This document shows positions 35,726 to 44,794 of a DNA stretch of 64,000 bases, one piece after another. The DNA comes from Spirirestis rafaelensis WJT71-NPBG6 (lineage in GTDB: Bacteria; Cyanobacteriota; Cyanobacteriia; Cyanobacteriales; Nostocaceae). A program made the translations under genes and the position numbers. The notes under the pieces are model-generated. The model did no database searches. It saw only the letters and a list, made by a program, of their open reading frames with translations, and was not told the DNA's origin. Numbering within the stretch: position 1 is the stretch's first letter; each line of letters starts with the position of its first letter. The stretch is from positions 1 through 64,000 of the forward strand of contig JAHHID010000037.1 of the NCBI GenBank assembly GCA_019359015.1. Direction: 5' to 3'.

Positions 35726-35968
35726 TTATTCACCTTTATTGCCACCGCCGCTGTGGGAATTTTTGCCACCCTCGCGACCGATTTCAGACATATGCTCTCT
35801 ATCTTGACTTGTAGTTTCGCCACCCTTGCGTCCAGCTTCACGAGCTTCTTCAGATGTAAACTCGTGAGCAGTGCCTTTCTCATGGGCAGCCTGTCCACCC
35901 TTGCTGGCTATTTCCCGTTGCTTGTCCTCATCCATCGAAGCAAAACCACGGTTACTTGTATCTGACAT
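35726..35968 (-). CDS. KGG-type stress-induced protein
   Basis: An 80-residue hydrophilic protein with three KGG motifs: REIASKGGQAAH, AREAGRKGGETTS and EIGREGGKNSH. The family (KGG, as in E. coli YciG) is linked to desiccation and general stress. No cysteine or hydrophobic core is present, so it is probably disordered. It reads away from the phosphorylase/mutase gene, with an inverted repeat 42 bases upstream of the start. Confidence 0.88.
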   Translation of the reverse strand: MSDTSNRGFASMDEDKQREIASKGGQAAHEKGTAHEFTSEEAREAGRKGGETTSQDREHMSEIGREGGKNSHSGGGNKGE

Positions 35969-36009
35969 GATATACTACTCCTTGAAACTAATTAAAGTTT
36001 TTGGTTTTT

Positions 36010-36050
36010 TCAGCCAAGATAAAGTTTTATTGGCTTTTTATCTTGGCTGA
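36010..36050 (-). promoter_or_regulatory. Perfect inverted repeat upstream of the KGG gene
   Basis: The 14-base arms TCAGCCAAGATAAA (36010-36023) and TTTATCTTGGCTGA (36037-36050) are exactly complementary with a 13-base loop. No T run follows on the minus strand, so it is not a standard terminator there; it could be a 5' hairpin in the KGG transcript, a protein site, or the end of the upstream gene's message. Confidence 0.5.
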
Positions 36051-36241
36051 TTTACTTTATCAAGTTAGCTCTCATGGTCAGGTGTATTCATGTGTCTTTT
36101 GGGAGAAAGATTTAAATCTGAGTTTCATCTTCAGATATAACCTAAGTTATAGTTACAAAACATGAAATATTCTCCCAAAAGTTGGAAACCAAGCTAATAG
36201 TTTACTGCCCTTCTGAAGCCTTAAAACGCTTAGTATTCTCG

Positions 36242-39223
36242 CTACTGTTTTGTAACAAGATTGTCTAATTTGGAGCGTATATCTGACCAATTGGCACCAG
36301 CTAAACTTGGTAGGACAATGTGAGCTGCACCAACTCGCTCAACTGGTCCAAGTCCTATTACCCACATGCCACCTGCTAAAGCCGCTTCAATACCCGCTGC
36401 TGCATCTTCGACAACTACACATTGCGCTGGTTGAAGTCCTAATTGTTGGGCAGCGAACACAAATAAATCGGGGGCTGGTTTGGGTTTTTCTACACTGTAA
36501 CCGTCAGCGATCGCATCTATTTTACTAGCAATTCCCAATCTATCTACAACTGGTCTAGCATTCTTACTCGCTGAACCCAAAGCTATTTTAATTCCCGCTT
36601 GTCGCAGTTCATCCAAAAAAGGCAGCGCTCCAGGCAATAAATCCTTTGGGGAGATGTTTTCAATCGATTCTACATAGTAGCGGTTCTTGCGCTCCATCAT
36701 CTCCTGAATTTGTGCTTCTGAATAGTTTTTATTATCCCCAATTATTAACAGCAACGATTCGCGACGCGACACACCCCGCAAAGCTTCGTTAGCTTCGCGA
36801 GTAAAGGGTAAACCCTCTTCATCTGCTAATTTCTGCCAAGCTAGATAGTGAAATTCTGCTGTATCCGTCAGCACACCATCTAAGTCAAAGATGAATCCTC
36901 GGATGTCGAGGGGGGATGAGGGAGTGGAGGAGAGGGGGGAGTGGGGGAGGGGGAGAGGGGAGGATGAGGGAGCAAATTCTTCTTTGTCTCCTTGTCCCCG
37001 TGTCTCCTTGTCTCCTTGTCCCCCTTCCTGGTGCAAGTCAAATTCGTGGGATTTACCGCGCCATTGAAGCTTGAATTTTAAGCGTGTCCAACCTGGGGGT
37101 AGGTGGGGGTTGGCTACGGGTTGATTATCCCGCAATTGGATACCACCAAACCCGAAAACTACGGCTTGCCAAACCCCACCAGCACTTGCACCATGAATTC
37201 CGTCGGCTGCGTTGCCGCGCACATCTTCTAAATCTACCATTGCTGCTTGCATAAATCTTTCGTAACCTTCGGCTGTTTTGCCTAAGTCTGAGGCTAAGAT
37301 ACCGTGAATCGCAGGACCGAGGGATGAACCATAAGTAATGTCTGTACGAGGTGCGTAGTAGTCCCAGTTTTTCTCTAAAATTTCTTGGTTGTAGGGAAAT
37401 TCCTGTGATTGGCGCATTAAATAAAGTAGCATTAATACATCTGGCTGTTTAAGTACTTGCCGTTTATTAGCGCCCTCGATGCTTAAAATGGCTTGCATGG
37501 AACGAGTACGTGGCTCGTATTCTTGCAAGTTAATATCTTCTAATTGGAAAAATCCTTCGTATTGCTCGATTAACTTGGTTGATGCGTCGTAGGGAATCCA
37601 GATATTTGTAATAATATCTTGCCAACGCGATCGCCTTCCTGGAGTTAATTTTAATTTCTCTTCTAATTCGATAGCGCGATCGCTCTTATTTTGACGCAGC
37701 CAATCTTGAACTATAATGGCTTTTTCTAAATGCCATTGCACCATCCGGTTGGTAAAGGTGTTGTTATGGACGAATTCGTGATATTCGTCTGCACCTATTA
37801 CCCCGCGAATTTCATATCTTTCATATTTGGTGTTGTACTCTACTCGGCTAGCCCAAAATATAGCTGTGTCTAAGATAATTTCTGCGCCGTACTTTTGCAT
37901 CCACTCGTCATCACCTGTTGCTTGCCAATAATACCAAACGGCGTAAGCAATATCTGCACTGATGTGAATTTCGCGATCGCGACACCAAATCCGCACGTCT
38001 TCAGCGTAAGGATCGTTAGGTAGTGCCCAACGCGGAGTAACTTCGTCACCGGTATCGGCACTTTCCCAAGCAAACATCGCTCCTTTATAACCGTCATGGG
38101 CTGCTTTGCGTCGCGCTCCAGCTAAGGTATGGTAGCGGTAAGATAGCAAGTTCCGGGCGATCTGCGGTTGGGTGTAAGTGAAAAAAGGCAACAGAAAAAT
38201 CTCGGTATCCCAGAATATATGACCGCGATAACCAAATCCAGAAAGAGTTTTCGCGGGAATACTCACTTTATCGTCGTGTCGTGGAGCGGCGATGAGCATC
38301 TGAAAGATATTGTACCGGACTGCGAGTTGCGCTCTAATATCTCCCTCAATTACGATGTCGTTTTGTTGCCAAACTTCATCCCAAGCTTTTTGGTGAGCAT
38401 CTAGCAACTGAGAGTAAGAAGGCAATTGAGCAAGTTTTTCTTGAGCTGCTGCAATCGGATGCGTTACTTCCCGCGAGGTAAAAACTGTAACTATCTTTTC
38501 TAATGTGACTGTCTGTTGGGCGATCGCCTGGAATTTTGTGTTTAAGGTCGGATAACCCGGAGCGCTGGTAACAAGCATAGATGCATCTGCTCCTGAAAGT
38601 GTCATCCGCGCTGCAAGACTGATTTCGATGCGGGAATTGCGGGTGCGACGATACAACCAAATTCCGTTCTCAATGTTTCCTTGATCGAGTGCTTCCCAAT
38701 GGTTGAAGCCTTGATTTTCCGGATAGCCGTTAATGCTAGCTTGAATTTCGATTAATCCGTCAAAATCTACTGGGGTGATTTGGCAACGCTGCGCTAAGAC
38801 ATGTTGATCTGCTTGGCTAGCAAAGCGTTGAAAACTCAAATCTATGGTTTTTCCACTGGGACTGCGCCAACGTATTGTACGGGTAATAAGCCCTTGGCGC
38901 AAATCAAGTTGGCGATCGTAACTTAATATTTCTCCTTGATCGAGACGAAAGCGATCGCCATCAACAATTACTATCAGTGGTAGCCAGTCAGGGCAGTTAA
39001 CAAGTTCAGTGTAAACTACTGGTACACTGTCGTAAACGCCGTGAATAAATGTAGCAGGTGATGCTTGGGTATAGCCTTCTTCAAAGGAGCCGCGTGTTCC
39101 TAAATAACCGTTGCCGATGGTGAAAACCGTTTCTCTATGAGGAAACTTGTTAAAGTCAACTTGGGTTTCGATTAATGTCCAATCTGTATAAATAAAACCG
39201 TTAGAATGACTTGTTGTATCCAT
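36242..39223 (-). CDS. Glycoside phosphorylase (GH65) fused to beta-phosphoglucomutase
   Basis: A bifunctional protein of 993 residues from ATG 39223 (TTG at 39253 would add ten). Residues 1-740 match GH65 phosphorylases of maltose, trehalose or kojibiose: FTIGNGYLGTRGSFEEG, FWDTEIFLLPFF, the catalytic-acid region GVIGADEYHEFVHNN and LKQPDVLMLLYLM. After a low-complexity linker (about 745-775) follows a HAD domain with FIFDLDGVLTDTAEFHYLAW, SASKNARPVV and VVVEDAAAGIEAALAGGM, i.e. beta-phosphoglucomutase. Together they would turn a glucoside plus phosphate into glucose 6-phosphate. Same direction as susA, 308 bases downstream. Confidence 0.9.
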   Translation of the reverse strand: MDTTSHSNGFIYTDWTLIETQVDFNKFPHRETVFTIGNGYLGTRGSFEEGYTQASPATFIHGVYDSVPVVYTELVNCPDWLPLIVIVDGDRFRLDQGEILSYDRQLDLRQGLITRTIRWRSPSGKTIDLSFQRFASQADQHVLAQRCQITPVDFDGLIEIQASINGYPENQGFNHWEALDQGNIENGIWLYRRTRNSRIEISLAARMTLSGADASMLVTSAPGYPTLNTKFQAIAQQTVTLEKIVTVFTSREVTHPIAAAQEKLAQLPSYSQLLDAHQKAWDEVWQQNDIVIEGDIRAQLAVRYNIFQMLIAAPRHDDKVSIPAKTLSGFGYRGHIFWDTEIFLLPFFTYTQPQIARNLLSYRYHTLAGARRKAAHDGYKGAMFAWESADTGDEVTPRWALPNDPYAEDVRIWCRDREIHISADIAYAVWYYWQATGDDEWMQKYGAEIILDTAIFWASRVEYNTKYERYEIRGVIGADEYHEFVHNNTFTNRMVQWHLEKAIIVQDWLRQNKSDRAIELEEKLKLTPGRRSRWQDIITNIWIPYDASTKLIEQYEGFFQLEDINLQEYEPRTRSMQAILSIEGANKRQVLKQPDVLMLLYLMRQSQEFPYNQEILEKNWDYYAPRTDITYGSSLGPAIHGILASDLGKTAEGYERFMQAAMVDLEDVRGNAADGIHGASAGGVWQAVVFGFGGIQLRDNQPVANPHLPPGWTRLKFKLQWRGKSHEFDLHQEGGQGDKETRGQGDKEEFAPSSSPLPLPHSPLSSTPSSPLDIRGFIFDLDGVLTDTAEFHYLAWQKLADEEGLPFTREANEALRGVSRRESLLLIIGDNKNYSEAQIQEMMERKNRYYVESIENISPKDLLPGALPFLDELRQAGIKIALGSASKNARPVVDRLGIASKIDAIADGYSVEKPKPAPDLFVFAAQQLGLQPAQCVVVEDAAAGIEAALAGGMWVIGLGPVERVGAAHIVLPSLAGANWSDIRSKLDNLVTKQ
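36905..37030 (-). repeat. In-frame low-complexity linker between the two enzyme domains
   Basis: The plus strand shows GAGGGGGGATGAGGGAGTGG-type runs followed by GTCTCCTTGTCCCC repeats. On the coding strand this gives a Gly/Asp/Lys/Glu-rich part (GGQGDKETRGQGDKEE) and a Ser/Pro/Leu part. It resembles intergenic repeat DNA. Confidence 0.7.
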
Positions 39224-39283
39224 TACAACTGCCCTTGTTGAAAGACTATTCAAAATTCAAAAAATTATTAAGAAAGAATTCAG

Positions 39284-39515
39284 GAGTCAGAATTCAGGAG
39301 TTAGGAGTTACGAGTCAGGAGTTAGGAGTCAAAAGTCAGAAGTTTGGAGTCAAAAGTCAGAAGTTGGGAGAATCCTATGTGGATAGCAGATGAATAAAAC
39401 AGTTTAATACCCCGCTTAACAAAGACGGTCTACCGAATGTTAATAGTATTAAATCCCACTTCAATGTATTCTGACTCCTGACTCCTAGTATTCTGACTTT
39501 TGACTCCTGACTCCT
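39284..39515. repeat. Short direct and inverted repeats
   Basis: GAGTCAGGAGTTAGGAGTCAAAAGTCAGAAG units (39290-39365) and their complement GACTCCTGACTCCTAGTATT...CTCCTGACTCCTAT (39473-39512) flank about 110 bases. The halves could form a long hairpin between susA and the phosphorylase gene. Confidence 0.75.
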
Positions 39516-39531
39516 ATATTTTTCAATTTCT

Positions 39532-41940
39532 TTACCGATGCATATGCTCTTCTAAGATTTTTTCGGCTCTGGGCTTATAAACTAAATGGAATAGAGTTTC
39601 CATATAGCGAAGCACAGATTCACGATTTTCACGGGATACAAAGTTCCAAAATGTATATATTTTAGCTAACACTAAGAACTGATTGCTGTGTAAATGCCAG
39701 TTGTACTTATTACGAACTTGTTGGATAACCCACTCAGAGATTTTATGCCAATATTCGGGATTAGTTTCGCATTGGTCAATAAAGTTCAAGATTCGGGCTG
39801 CTGTCGCCTCTAAGTCGGTAGGATTGAGCAGAAATTCATTGTCGCGATCGCCGAGAATTTCTGCTGCTCCGCCAAATTGAGTGGCGAAAGTTGGTAAGCC
39901 AGAAATCATTGCTTCGAGAATCGTCAGTCCAAAGGCTTCAAAGTGAGCAAAGTGGACAAAAATTCCTTGATGATCGGCGATCGCTCTATAAGCTTCAGCT
40001 AGGTCAACACTTTTAAGGCGCATCCCTAACCAGCGGATCTTCCCATTCAAATTATACTGGTTAATGATTTCGTGGAGTTTTTTAATTTCTGCGGCTTCTG
40101 CCGGATTGCTTTGATCATTTGCATGTAATTTGCTGGTGAGGATAATCAAGTTACAACGTGCTTGTAATTCGTGGCTTTTGCCAAAACATTCTGCCAAACC
40201 GGTGAGGTTCTTGACCGAGGTAATCGGAGCTACAGCAAGGATTGTTCGCTTGTTTAGGTCATCTAAAGTACCAAATATTTGCGGGTCTTCCCGGTTAAAT
40301 AATAGGTCATTAACTCGTGTAATAACGCTTTTATCTCGGTCTTCAACTTTGCTATAGGGAAAGAATATGTTCTCGTTTACTCCGGGTGCAACCATGTTGA
40401 ATTTGGGACTAAACAAATCAATTCCATTAATCACATGATACAATTCCGGCATGGTAAAGCACTTATAGGACTCATACTGTCCTATACTGTCGGGTGTGCC
40501 GACGATTTCTTGATAGGAGGAGGTAACGATAAAATCGGCAGCATTCATGCTAATAATATCGGCGGTATATTGCGCTGAAAAATGATATTGTTTTTCTAAG
40601 TCTTGCCAATAAAGATTGCTAAATAAGTGTTTGGGTTTTTCTAAAGAGTGGGCAATGTGGCAATGGCCAGCTTTGAGACGACGAGCGAGAAGAAAGGCTA
40701 CTAAGTTCCCGTCGCTGTAGTTGCCAATAATTAGATTAGGGGTTCCCTTAAATTGAGTTAACAATTCTTTTTCTGCATCATTGGCAAATGTTTCTAAATA
40801 GGGCCAAATTTCATATTTAGAAATCCAGTTTTGAGTAACTTCCGGATTAAATTCACCGAAAGGAACGCGCAAAATCCAGCCGTTTTCTGTTCCTAAAAGT
40901 TTTTCTAAACGTAAGAAGCACTGAGTTCCTTCGCAGTTGGGAATAAGCCGAGTAAGAATAATAACTTGGGGTTTAATGTTTAGCAGGTCGAGTCCCGCAA
41001 GTTTAATTTCTGCTTGCAGTTTATTTTCTAAGCTACGAGCTTGTTCTAAGACGTAGACAACTTGACCCATTGTCTCCGGTCTTCCCAAAACGTCTTCTTG
41101 ACCAACCCACCCGTGTATAGAAACGAGGACGACGCGAAATATTGCGGGAATTCGGGAAACGAAGGCTTCAAGGATGGGAGGTTCTGGGTTTTCAAAGAGT
41201 CTTTCGAGGAGTTCGAGGGTTTCGCGCACACGGGAAGCGGTGTTACCCCAACCTGGTTCAAAGCCGAGTTGTTGAAAGTCTAGGTGAAATTTTTCGTAAG
41301 GTTCGTCAGGTTGGCGATCGCTAACTAACTTGATTGCTTGTTTAATTTGTTGAGATAATTCGGAACCGGAATTAATGCGATCGTTGATTAACAACGGGAT
41401 GCCGTCGTATTCTCGTCGCTGTAAAACATCATACAATACATCTAACCAGTACTGGCGATCGGTTAATACTTGGCTGCACAGATAACGGTTGAGGAATGTT
41501 AGACCTTGACCAATGTTTCTGGGGTCGCTAATATTTGGCGAACCTTCATAAAAGGGATGGGTGTCTATTTCCAGGATGTTTGGTTGGTAACGGTTAACGA
41601 AGCGATCGCGTACATCTAACAATGCTTTTGGCTCTTGAGGTTCAAAAGTCATGTTGGCTTCGAGTCGCCAAATTTCTTGGCTAGCAATTCTCGGTCGGAC
41701 AACAAACCAAGTATTTTCTTCTTCAATAATTATTTCATGGGTGTATTGAATTAACTTACCCAGTGAAGAAGAATGGTAAAAATACGCAGCTTTTTGCGAT
41801 TCTTGACAGTAGTCTGCAAACGCTGAAAGAATTTCATTTCTCAAGAAGTATCGCTTTCCTGAAACGTTTAATGCAAAGACCAACTGACGTAAAGCAGTTT
41901 TCTCATCACTGTTTAAAACAGCTTGAAATAGTTCATGCAT
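39532..41940 (-). CDS. susA: Sucrose synthase
   Basis: A reversible enzyme joining sucrose + NDP to NDP-glucose + fructose; in filamentous cyanobacteria it mostly cleaves sucrose. The 802-residue protein has the regulatory N-terminal half starting MHELFQAVLNSDEKTALRQL, and the GT-B half with HIAHSLEKPKHLFSNLYW, ADFIVTSSYQEIVG, VAPGVNENIFFPYS and HFEAFGLTILEAMISGLPTFAT (E-x7-E). Length fits the family (about 800). It precedes the GH65/phosphoglucomutase gene on the same strand. A palindrome CCTAGCTAGG lies just upstream of the start. Confidence 0.95.
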   Translation of the reverse strand: MHELFQAVLNSDEKTALRQLVFALNVSGKRYFLRNEILSAFADYCQESQKAAYFYHSSSLGKLIQYTHEIIIEEENTWFVVRPRIASQEIWRLEANMTFEPQEPKALLDVRDRFVNRYQPNILEIDTHPFYEGSPNISDPRNIGQGLTFLNRYLCSQVLTDRQYWLDVLYDVLQRREYDGIPLLINDRINSGSELSQQIKQAIKLVSDRQPDEPYEKFHLDFQQLGFEPGWGNTASRVRETLELLERLFENPEPPILEAFVSRIPAIFRVVLVSIHGWVGQEDVLGRPETMGQVVYVLEQARSLENKLQAEIKLAGLDLLNIKPQVIILTRLIPNCEGTQCFLRLEKLLGTENGWILRVPFGEFNPEVTQNWISKYEIWPYLETFANDAEKELLTQFKGTPNLIIGNYSDGNLVAFLLARRLKAGHCHIAHSLEKPKHLFSNLYWQDLEKQYHFSAQYTADIISMNAADFIVTSSYQEIVGTPDSIGQYESYKCFTMPELYHVINGIDLFSPKFNMVAPGVNENIFFPYSKVEDRDKSVITRVNDLLFNREDPQIFGTLDDLNKRTILAVAPITSVKNLTGLAECFGKSHELQARCNLIILTSKLHANDQSNPAEAAEIKKLHEIINQYNLNGKIRWLGMRLKSVDLAEAYRAIADHQGIFVHFAHFEAFGLTILEAMISGLPTFATQFGGAAEILGDRDNEFLLNPTDLEATAARILNFIDQCETNPEYWHKISEWVIQQVRNKYNWHLHSNQFLVLAKIYTFWNFVSRENRESVLRYMETLFHLVYKPRAEKILEEHMHR

Positions 41941-42412
41941 GGCGAATTCCTGAACCTAGCTAGGTCAACTGAAGGATGAAGTGTGTTCGCGTAGCTTAGG
42001 AGTGGAGTAGAAGGATAAAGGATGAAGTTAAGACCTTACACATGATTTATCTTTCCGATTTTTTTAGTGCTAGATATAATTATTTTATTGTTTTCATCCT
42101 TTATAAATCATATTTGATACTTCATTGGTATGGTTCCTCAGGTGTTTTCTTTATACATCATAAATAAAACTGAAAGTTCACCGCTTCTAGCTGAGGGATG
42201 AAACGGTAAAAATGTATATTTTCATTACAATTAATATTTATATTTCTTTACAAAACGATAAAGTCAGACGAGTCTTTTTGACTTTTATGCAAAGTGCGAT
42301 CGCTTTTTTATTTTAATAAAAATAGCAGCCGGCGAAAGTTGCTTTGGCTGCTTGATACGCGTGAATTGGTAATATGGCAATAACCAGTCTAATAATTCAA
42401 CTTAATAATTAC
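41941..42412. other. Intergenic region upstream of susA
   Basis: About 470 AT-rich bases between the susA start and the end of the hypothetical gene downstream of it. It contains a HIP1 octamer near 42297 and the palindrome CCTAGCTAGG at 41952-41961. No canonical NtcA box (GTA-N8-TAC) was spotted. It should hold the susA promoter. Confidence 0.4.
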
Positions 42413-42661
42413 CTATTGAATTATTAACTCGGGCATTTTATAAACATGCAAATATGCATCTGAATCCAAGTAACCATTAACCATCTCTCGTAGCTTCAAT
42501 GGTCTATTAGCTTTACACCAGAAAAAGTCATCTGTTGTTTCTTCTCCGGCTCGTGCGATAAAGTAGCTTTTATCACCATTATCTTTTGCTACAACAAGAA
42601 AGTTTTCTTCAAGAAAGTTTTCTTCTTGTTTACCAAAATCGGCTTTCAATTGTTTAATCAT
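42413..42661 (-). CDS. Hypothetical protein with a short internal duplication
   Basis: An 82-residue protein from ATG 42661 (a TTG at 42742 would add 27 residues). EENFLEENFL near residues 13-22 is an exact doubling of a 15-base unit (AGAAAGTTTTCTTCA on the plus strand). The rest (VVAKDNGDKSYFIARAGEETTDDFFWCKANRPLKLREMV) looks folded, with no family I recognise. Its frame is isolated on the minus strand. Confidence 0.4.
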   Translation of the reverse strand: MIKQLKADFGKQEENFLEENFLVVAKDNGDKSYFIARAGEETTDDFFWCKANRPLKLREMVNGYLDSDAYLHVYKMPELIIQ

Positions 42662-42860
42662 AAGTAGAATTAGTTTTCGCAAACTACACCCATCAAAAGA
42701 AATATGCGCTTTTAATTCAACAATAAGATAAGTTACATTCAAAACGGGGAAAGCACGGAATTTGTACGGAGAAAAGAACTTATATTAGTAATAATACTGG
42801 TGTTTGCTCCAGAAAGCTTGAAAAAGCTCTGTTTCCCAGTCCCCAGTCATCATTCCCCAA

Positions 42861-43802
42861 ATGGACACCTCTATCCGTCTACTACGCAAGAGTGAATTAG
42901 AAGAAGCTGACCACATTTTTCGACTTGCTTTTGGTACTTTTGTCGGTTTACCTGAACCTACTCAGTTTAGTGGTGATGCAAATTACATCTCACACCGTTG
43001 GAAAGCTAACCCAAATGGGACTTTTGCAGCATTTGTTGATGGAAAACTTATCGGTTCTAACTTAGCAACTCAATGGGGTAGCTTCGGTTGGTTTGGTCCG
43101 TTGAGCGTTCACCCAGACTTTTGGAATCAAAAAATTGCTCAACTTTTAATTGAAGCGGTTATGGAACACTTCACGCAGTCAGGTATTCAACAGGCAGGTT
43201 TGTTTACTTTCTCCAACAGTCCCAAGCATCATGCGCTCTACCAAAAGTTTGGTTTCTGGCAGCGTTTTCTTACCTGTGTGATGTCTAAGCCGATTTCTGG
43301 TGTTGAGCAAAGGGTTCCACAAGCAAGTTATTCTTTAATTACCCAAGAGCAACGCTGCCAATGCTTGACTGCCAGTGTTGAGTTAACTAATGTCATCTAT
43401 CCAGGGTTAGATGTATCGCGTGAGATTTCTACGGTGTATGAAGAAAAACTTGGCGATACAGTATTTATTTGGGATGAAACGGGTCTAGTCGCATTTGCCA
43501 TTTGTCATTGTGGGGCTTTAACTGAGGCAGGTAGTGACACTTGCTATGTGAAATTTGCCGCAGTCCGACCAAGTTTGGATGCTTCAACACATTTCGAGCA
43601 GTTACTGAATTTATGTGAGATGTTAACTACAAAAGCAGGAATGTCACGTTTGGTTGCTGGGGTAAATACCAGTCATCACGACGCTTATCGCCAAATGATT
43701 GCTCGTGGTTTTCGCACAGAGATCACAGGAATTGCAATGCATAAACCAAATGAGCCTGGTTTCGCTCGTCCCGATGTTTTTGTTTTAAACGATTTGCGGT
43801 AG
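42861..43802 (+). CDS. GNAT family N-acetyltransferase
   Basis: A 313-residue protein. Residues 1-140 show the GNAT pattern: IRLLRKSELEEADHIFRLAFG, FAAFVDGKLIGSNLATQW, WFGPLSVHPDFWNQKIAQLLIEAVMEHF (the acetyl-CoA pyrophosphate loop is weak, lacking the usual RGxGxG), and LFTFSNSPKHHALYQKFGFW. The second half (about 150-313) is a further, less clear GNAT-like unit with ARGF RTEITGIAM near the end. Substrate unknown. Confidence 0.78.
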   Translation: MDTSIRLLRKSELEEADHIFRLAFGTFVGLPEPTQFSGDANYISHRWKANPNGTFAAFVDGKLIGSNLATQWGSFGWFGPLSVHPDFWNQKIAQLLIEAVMEHFTQSGIQQAGLFTFSNSPKHHALYQKFGFWQRFLTCVMSKPISGVEQRVPQASYSLITQEQRCQCLTASVELTNVIYPGLDVSREISTVYEEKLGDTVFIWDETGLVAFAICHCGALTEAGSDTCYVKFAAVRPSLDASTHFEQLLNLCEMLTTKAGMSRLVAGVNTSHHDAYRQMIARGFRTEITGIAMHKPNEPGFARPDVFVLNDLR

Positions 43803-44052
43803 ATTTTAGATTTTGCGAAAAGTTGCGTGCGCGGGTTAGAGAGCGTTGAGCAAACTTTTCAAGACGGATTTTGGATTGGTTAAATCTTGCTCTAAAGTCA
43901 TTTTCAAGCTTTGGAAATAAAGCACTTAGCGAATATTTCCCAGTGTGTCCGTTAACAGACCAGCCACAGCCAAGTTATTGTGAAGAATTATCACTTGATA
44001 AATACGTCCCCTTTTTCAATAAGAAGCACAAATTAATTCGACTTTGAATTCC

Positions 44053-44670
44053 TCACGGCAAGTCTGCCTTTCGTAACATCTCTGATGCTGTTTCTTCATC
44101 GTAGATTTGCGTTAACAGTCCTGGTAACCAGTCTGTTTTAGCACCTATATTGTGAGCCTTATGCTGTTGCCAAAGCTCCAGAAAACCATACACTTGCTCA
44201 TCAAGGTTTGGGATTCTCCGACGGACTTCATCCATAAACTCCTGAGTACCACCAAGTAAACCGTGATATTCATGAGAAGTCATGATCCCCCATTTTCCTG
44301 AAGGTGAGTAAAGAACATTCTCAGCATTAAAGGCGAAGCCGAATATTTTATAATCATTTCTTTTGTAGGCAGAGATTTCTGAAAAAGGAATGTACCAGTG
44401 ATTGAATTCTCCCTTAGCTTCTTCGTTCATACGCCAGAGCATTGTGAAGTAACATCCTGTATCACCTACACTGGATGCAGCAGCCACCAACGCATCAATA
44501 AGGGGCGATTTTACCGTATATTTGAGATCGTACTCTAAGCCAAATACGACTCTTCGCTGAGGAATAGTTTTAGCAAAGGGGTGCGGAGCAAATGGGTTAT
44601 CAATGGTAAAAACTTGTTGCAAAACTGGCTCTGCCTCAGCTTTGAAGTCTTTCTCTGTTAAAGGACGCAT
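44053..44670 (-). CDS. Hypothetical protein, 205 residues
   Basis: A soluble, aromatic-rich protein (VVFGLEYDLKYTVKSPLIDAL, CYFTMLWRMNEEAKGEFNHWYI, YKIFGFAFNAENVLYSPSGKWGIMTSHEYHG). The tail is acidic/helical (QIYDEETASEMLRKADLP). The SPSGKWGIMTS..Y..LGG stretch recalls small immunity or SMI1-like proteins, but this is weak. It is downstream of nothing and ends before the psaB terminator region in the opposite sense to the acetyltransferase. Confidence 0.55.
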   Translation of the reverse strand: MRPLTEKDFKAEAEPVLQQVFTIDNPFAPHPFAKTIPQRRVVFGLEYDLKYTVKSPLIDALVAAASSVGDTGCYFTMLWRMNEEAKGEFNHWYIPFSEISAYKRNDYKIFGFAFNAENVLYSPSGKWGIMTSHEYHGLLGGTQEFMDEVRRRIPNLDEQVYGFLELWQQHKAHNIGAKTDWLPGLLTQIYDEETASEMLRKADLP

Positions 44671-44726
44671 ATATCTTTTTCAGTTAGACCAGAGTTTGTT
44701 TATGATGCTTCTATACTAGATGAGAC

Positions 44727-44762
44727 AAAAAAATCCCCCGCCAAATGGTGGGGGATTTTTTT
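44727..44762 (-). terminator. Terminator after psaB
   Basis: AAAAAAATCCCCCGCC and GGTGGGGGATTTTTTT form a strong hairpin with A and T runs on both sides. It sits 33 bases beyond the psaB stop and can also end the hypothetical gene from the other side. Confidence 0.93.
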
Positions 44763-44794
44763 ATCTACCTACAACACTACTCATGAAAGCTGAA

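Noticed and set aside
35672-35965. 97-codon plus-strand ORF with hydrophobic segments
   Set aside because: Opposite-strand shadow of the KGG gene, whose three KGG motifs are clear.
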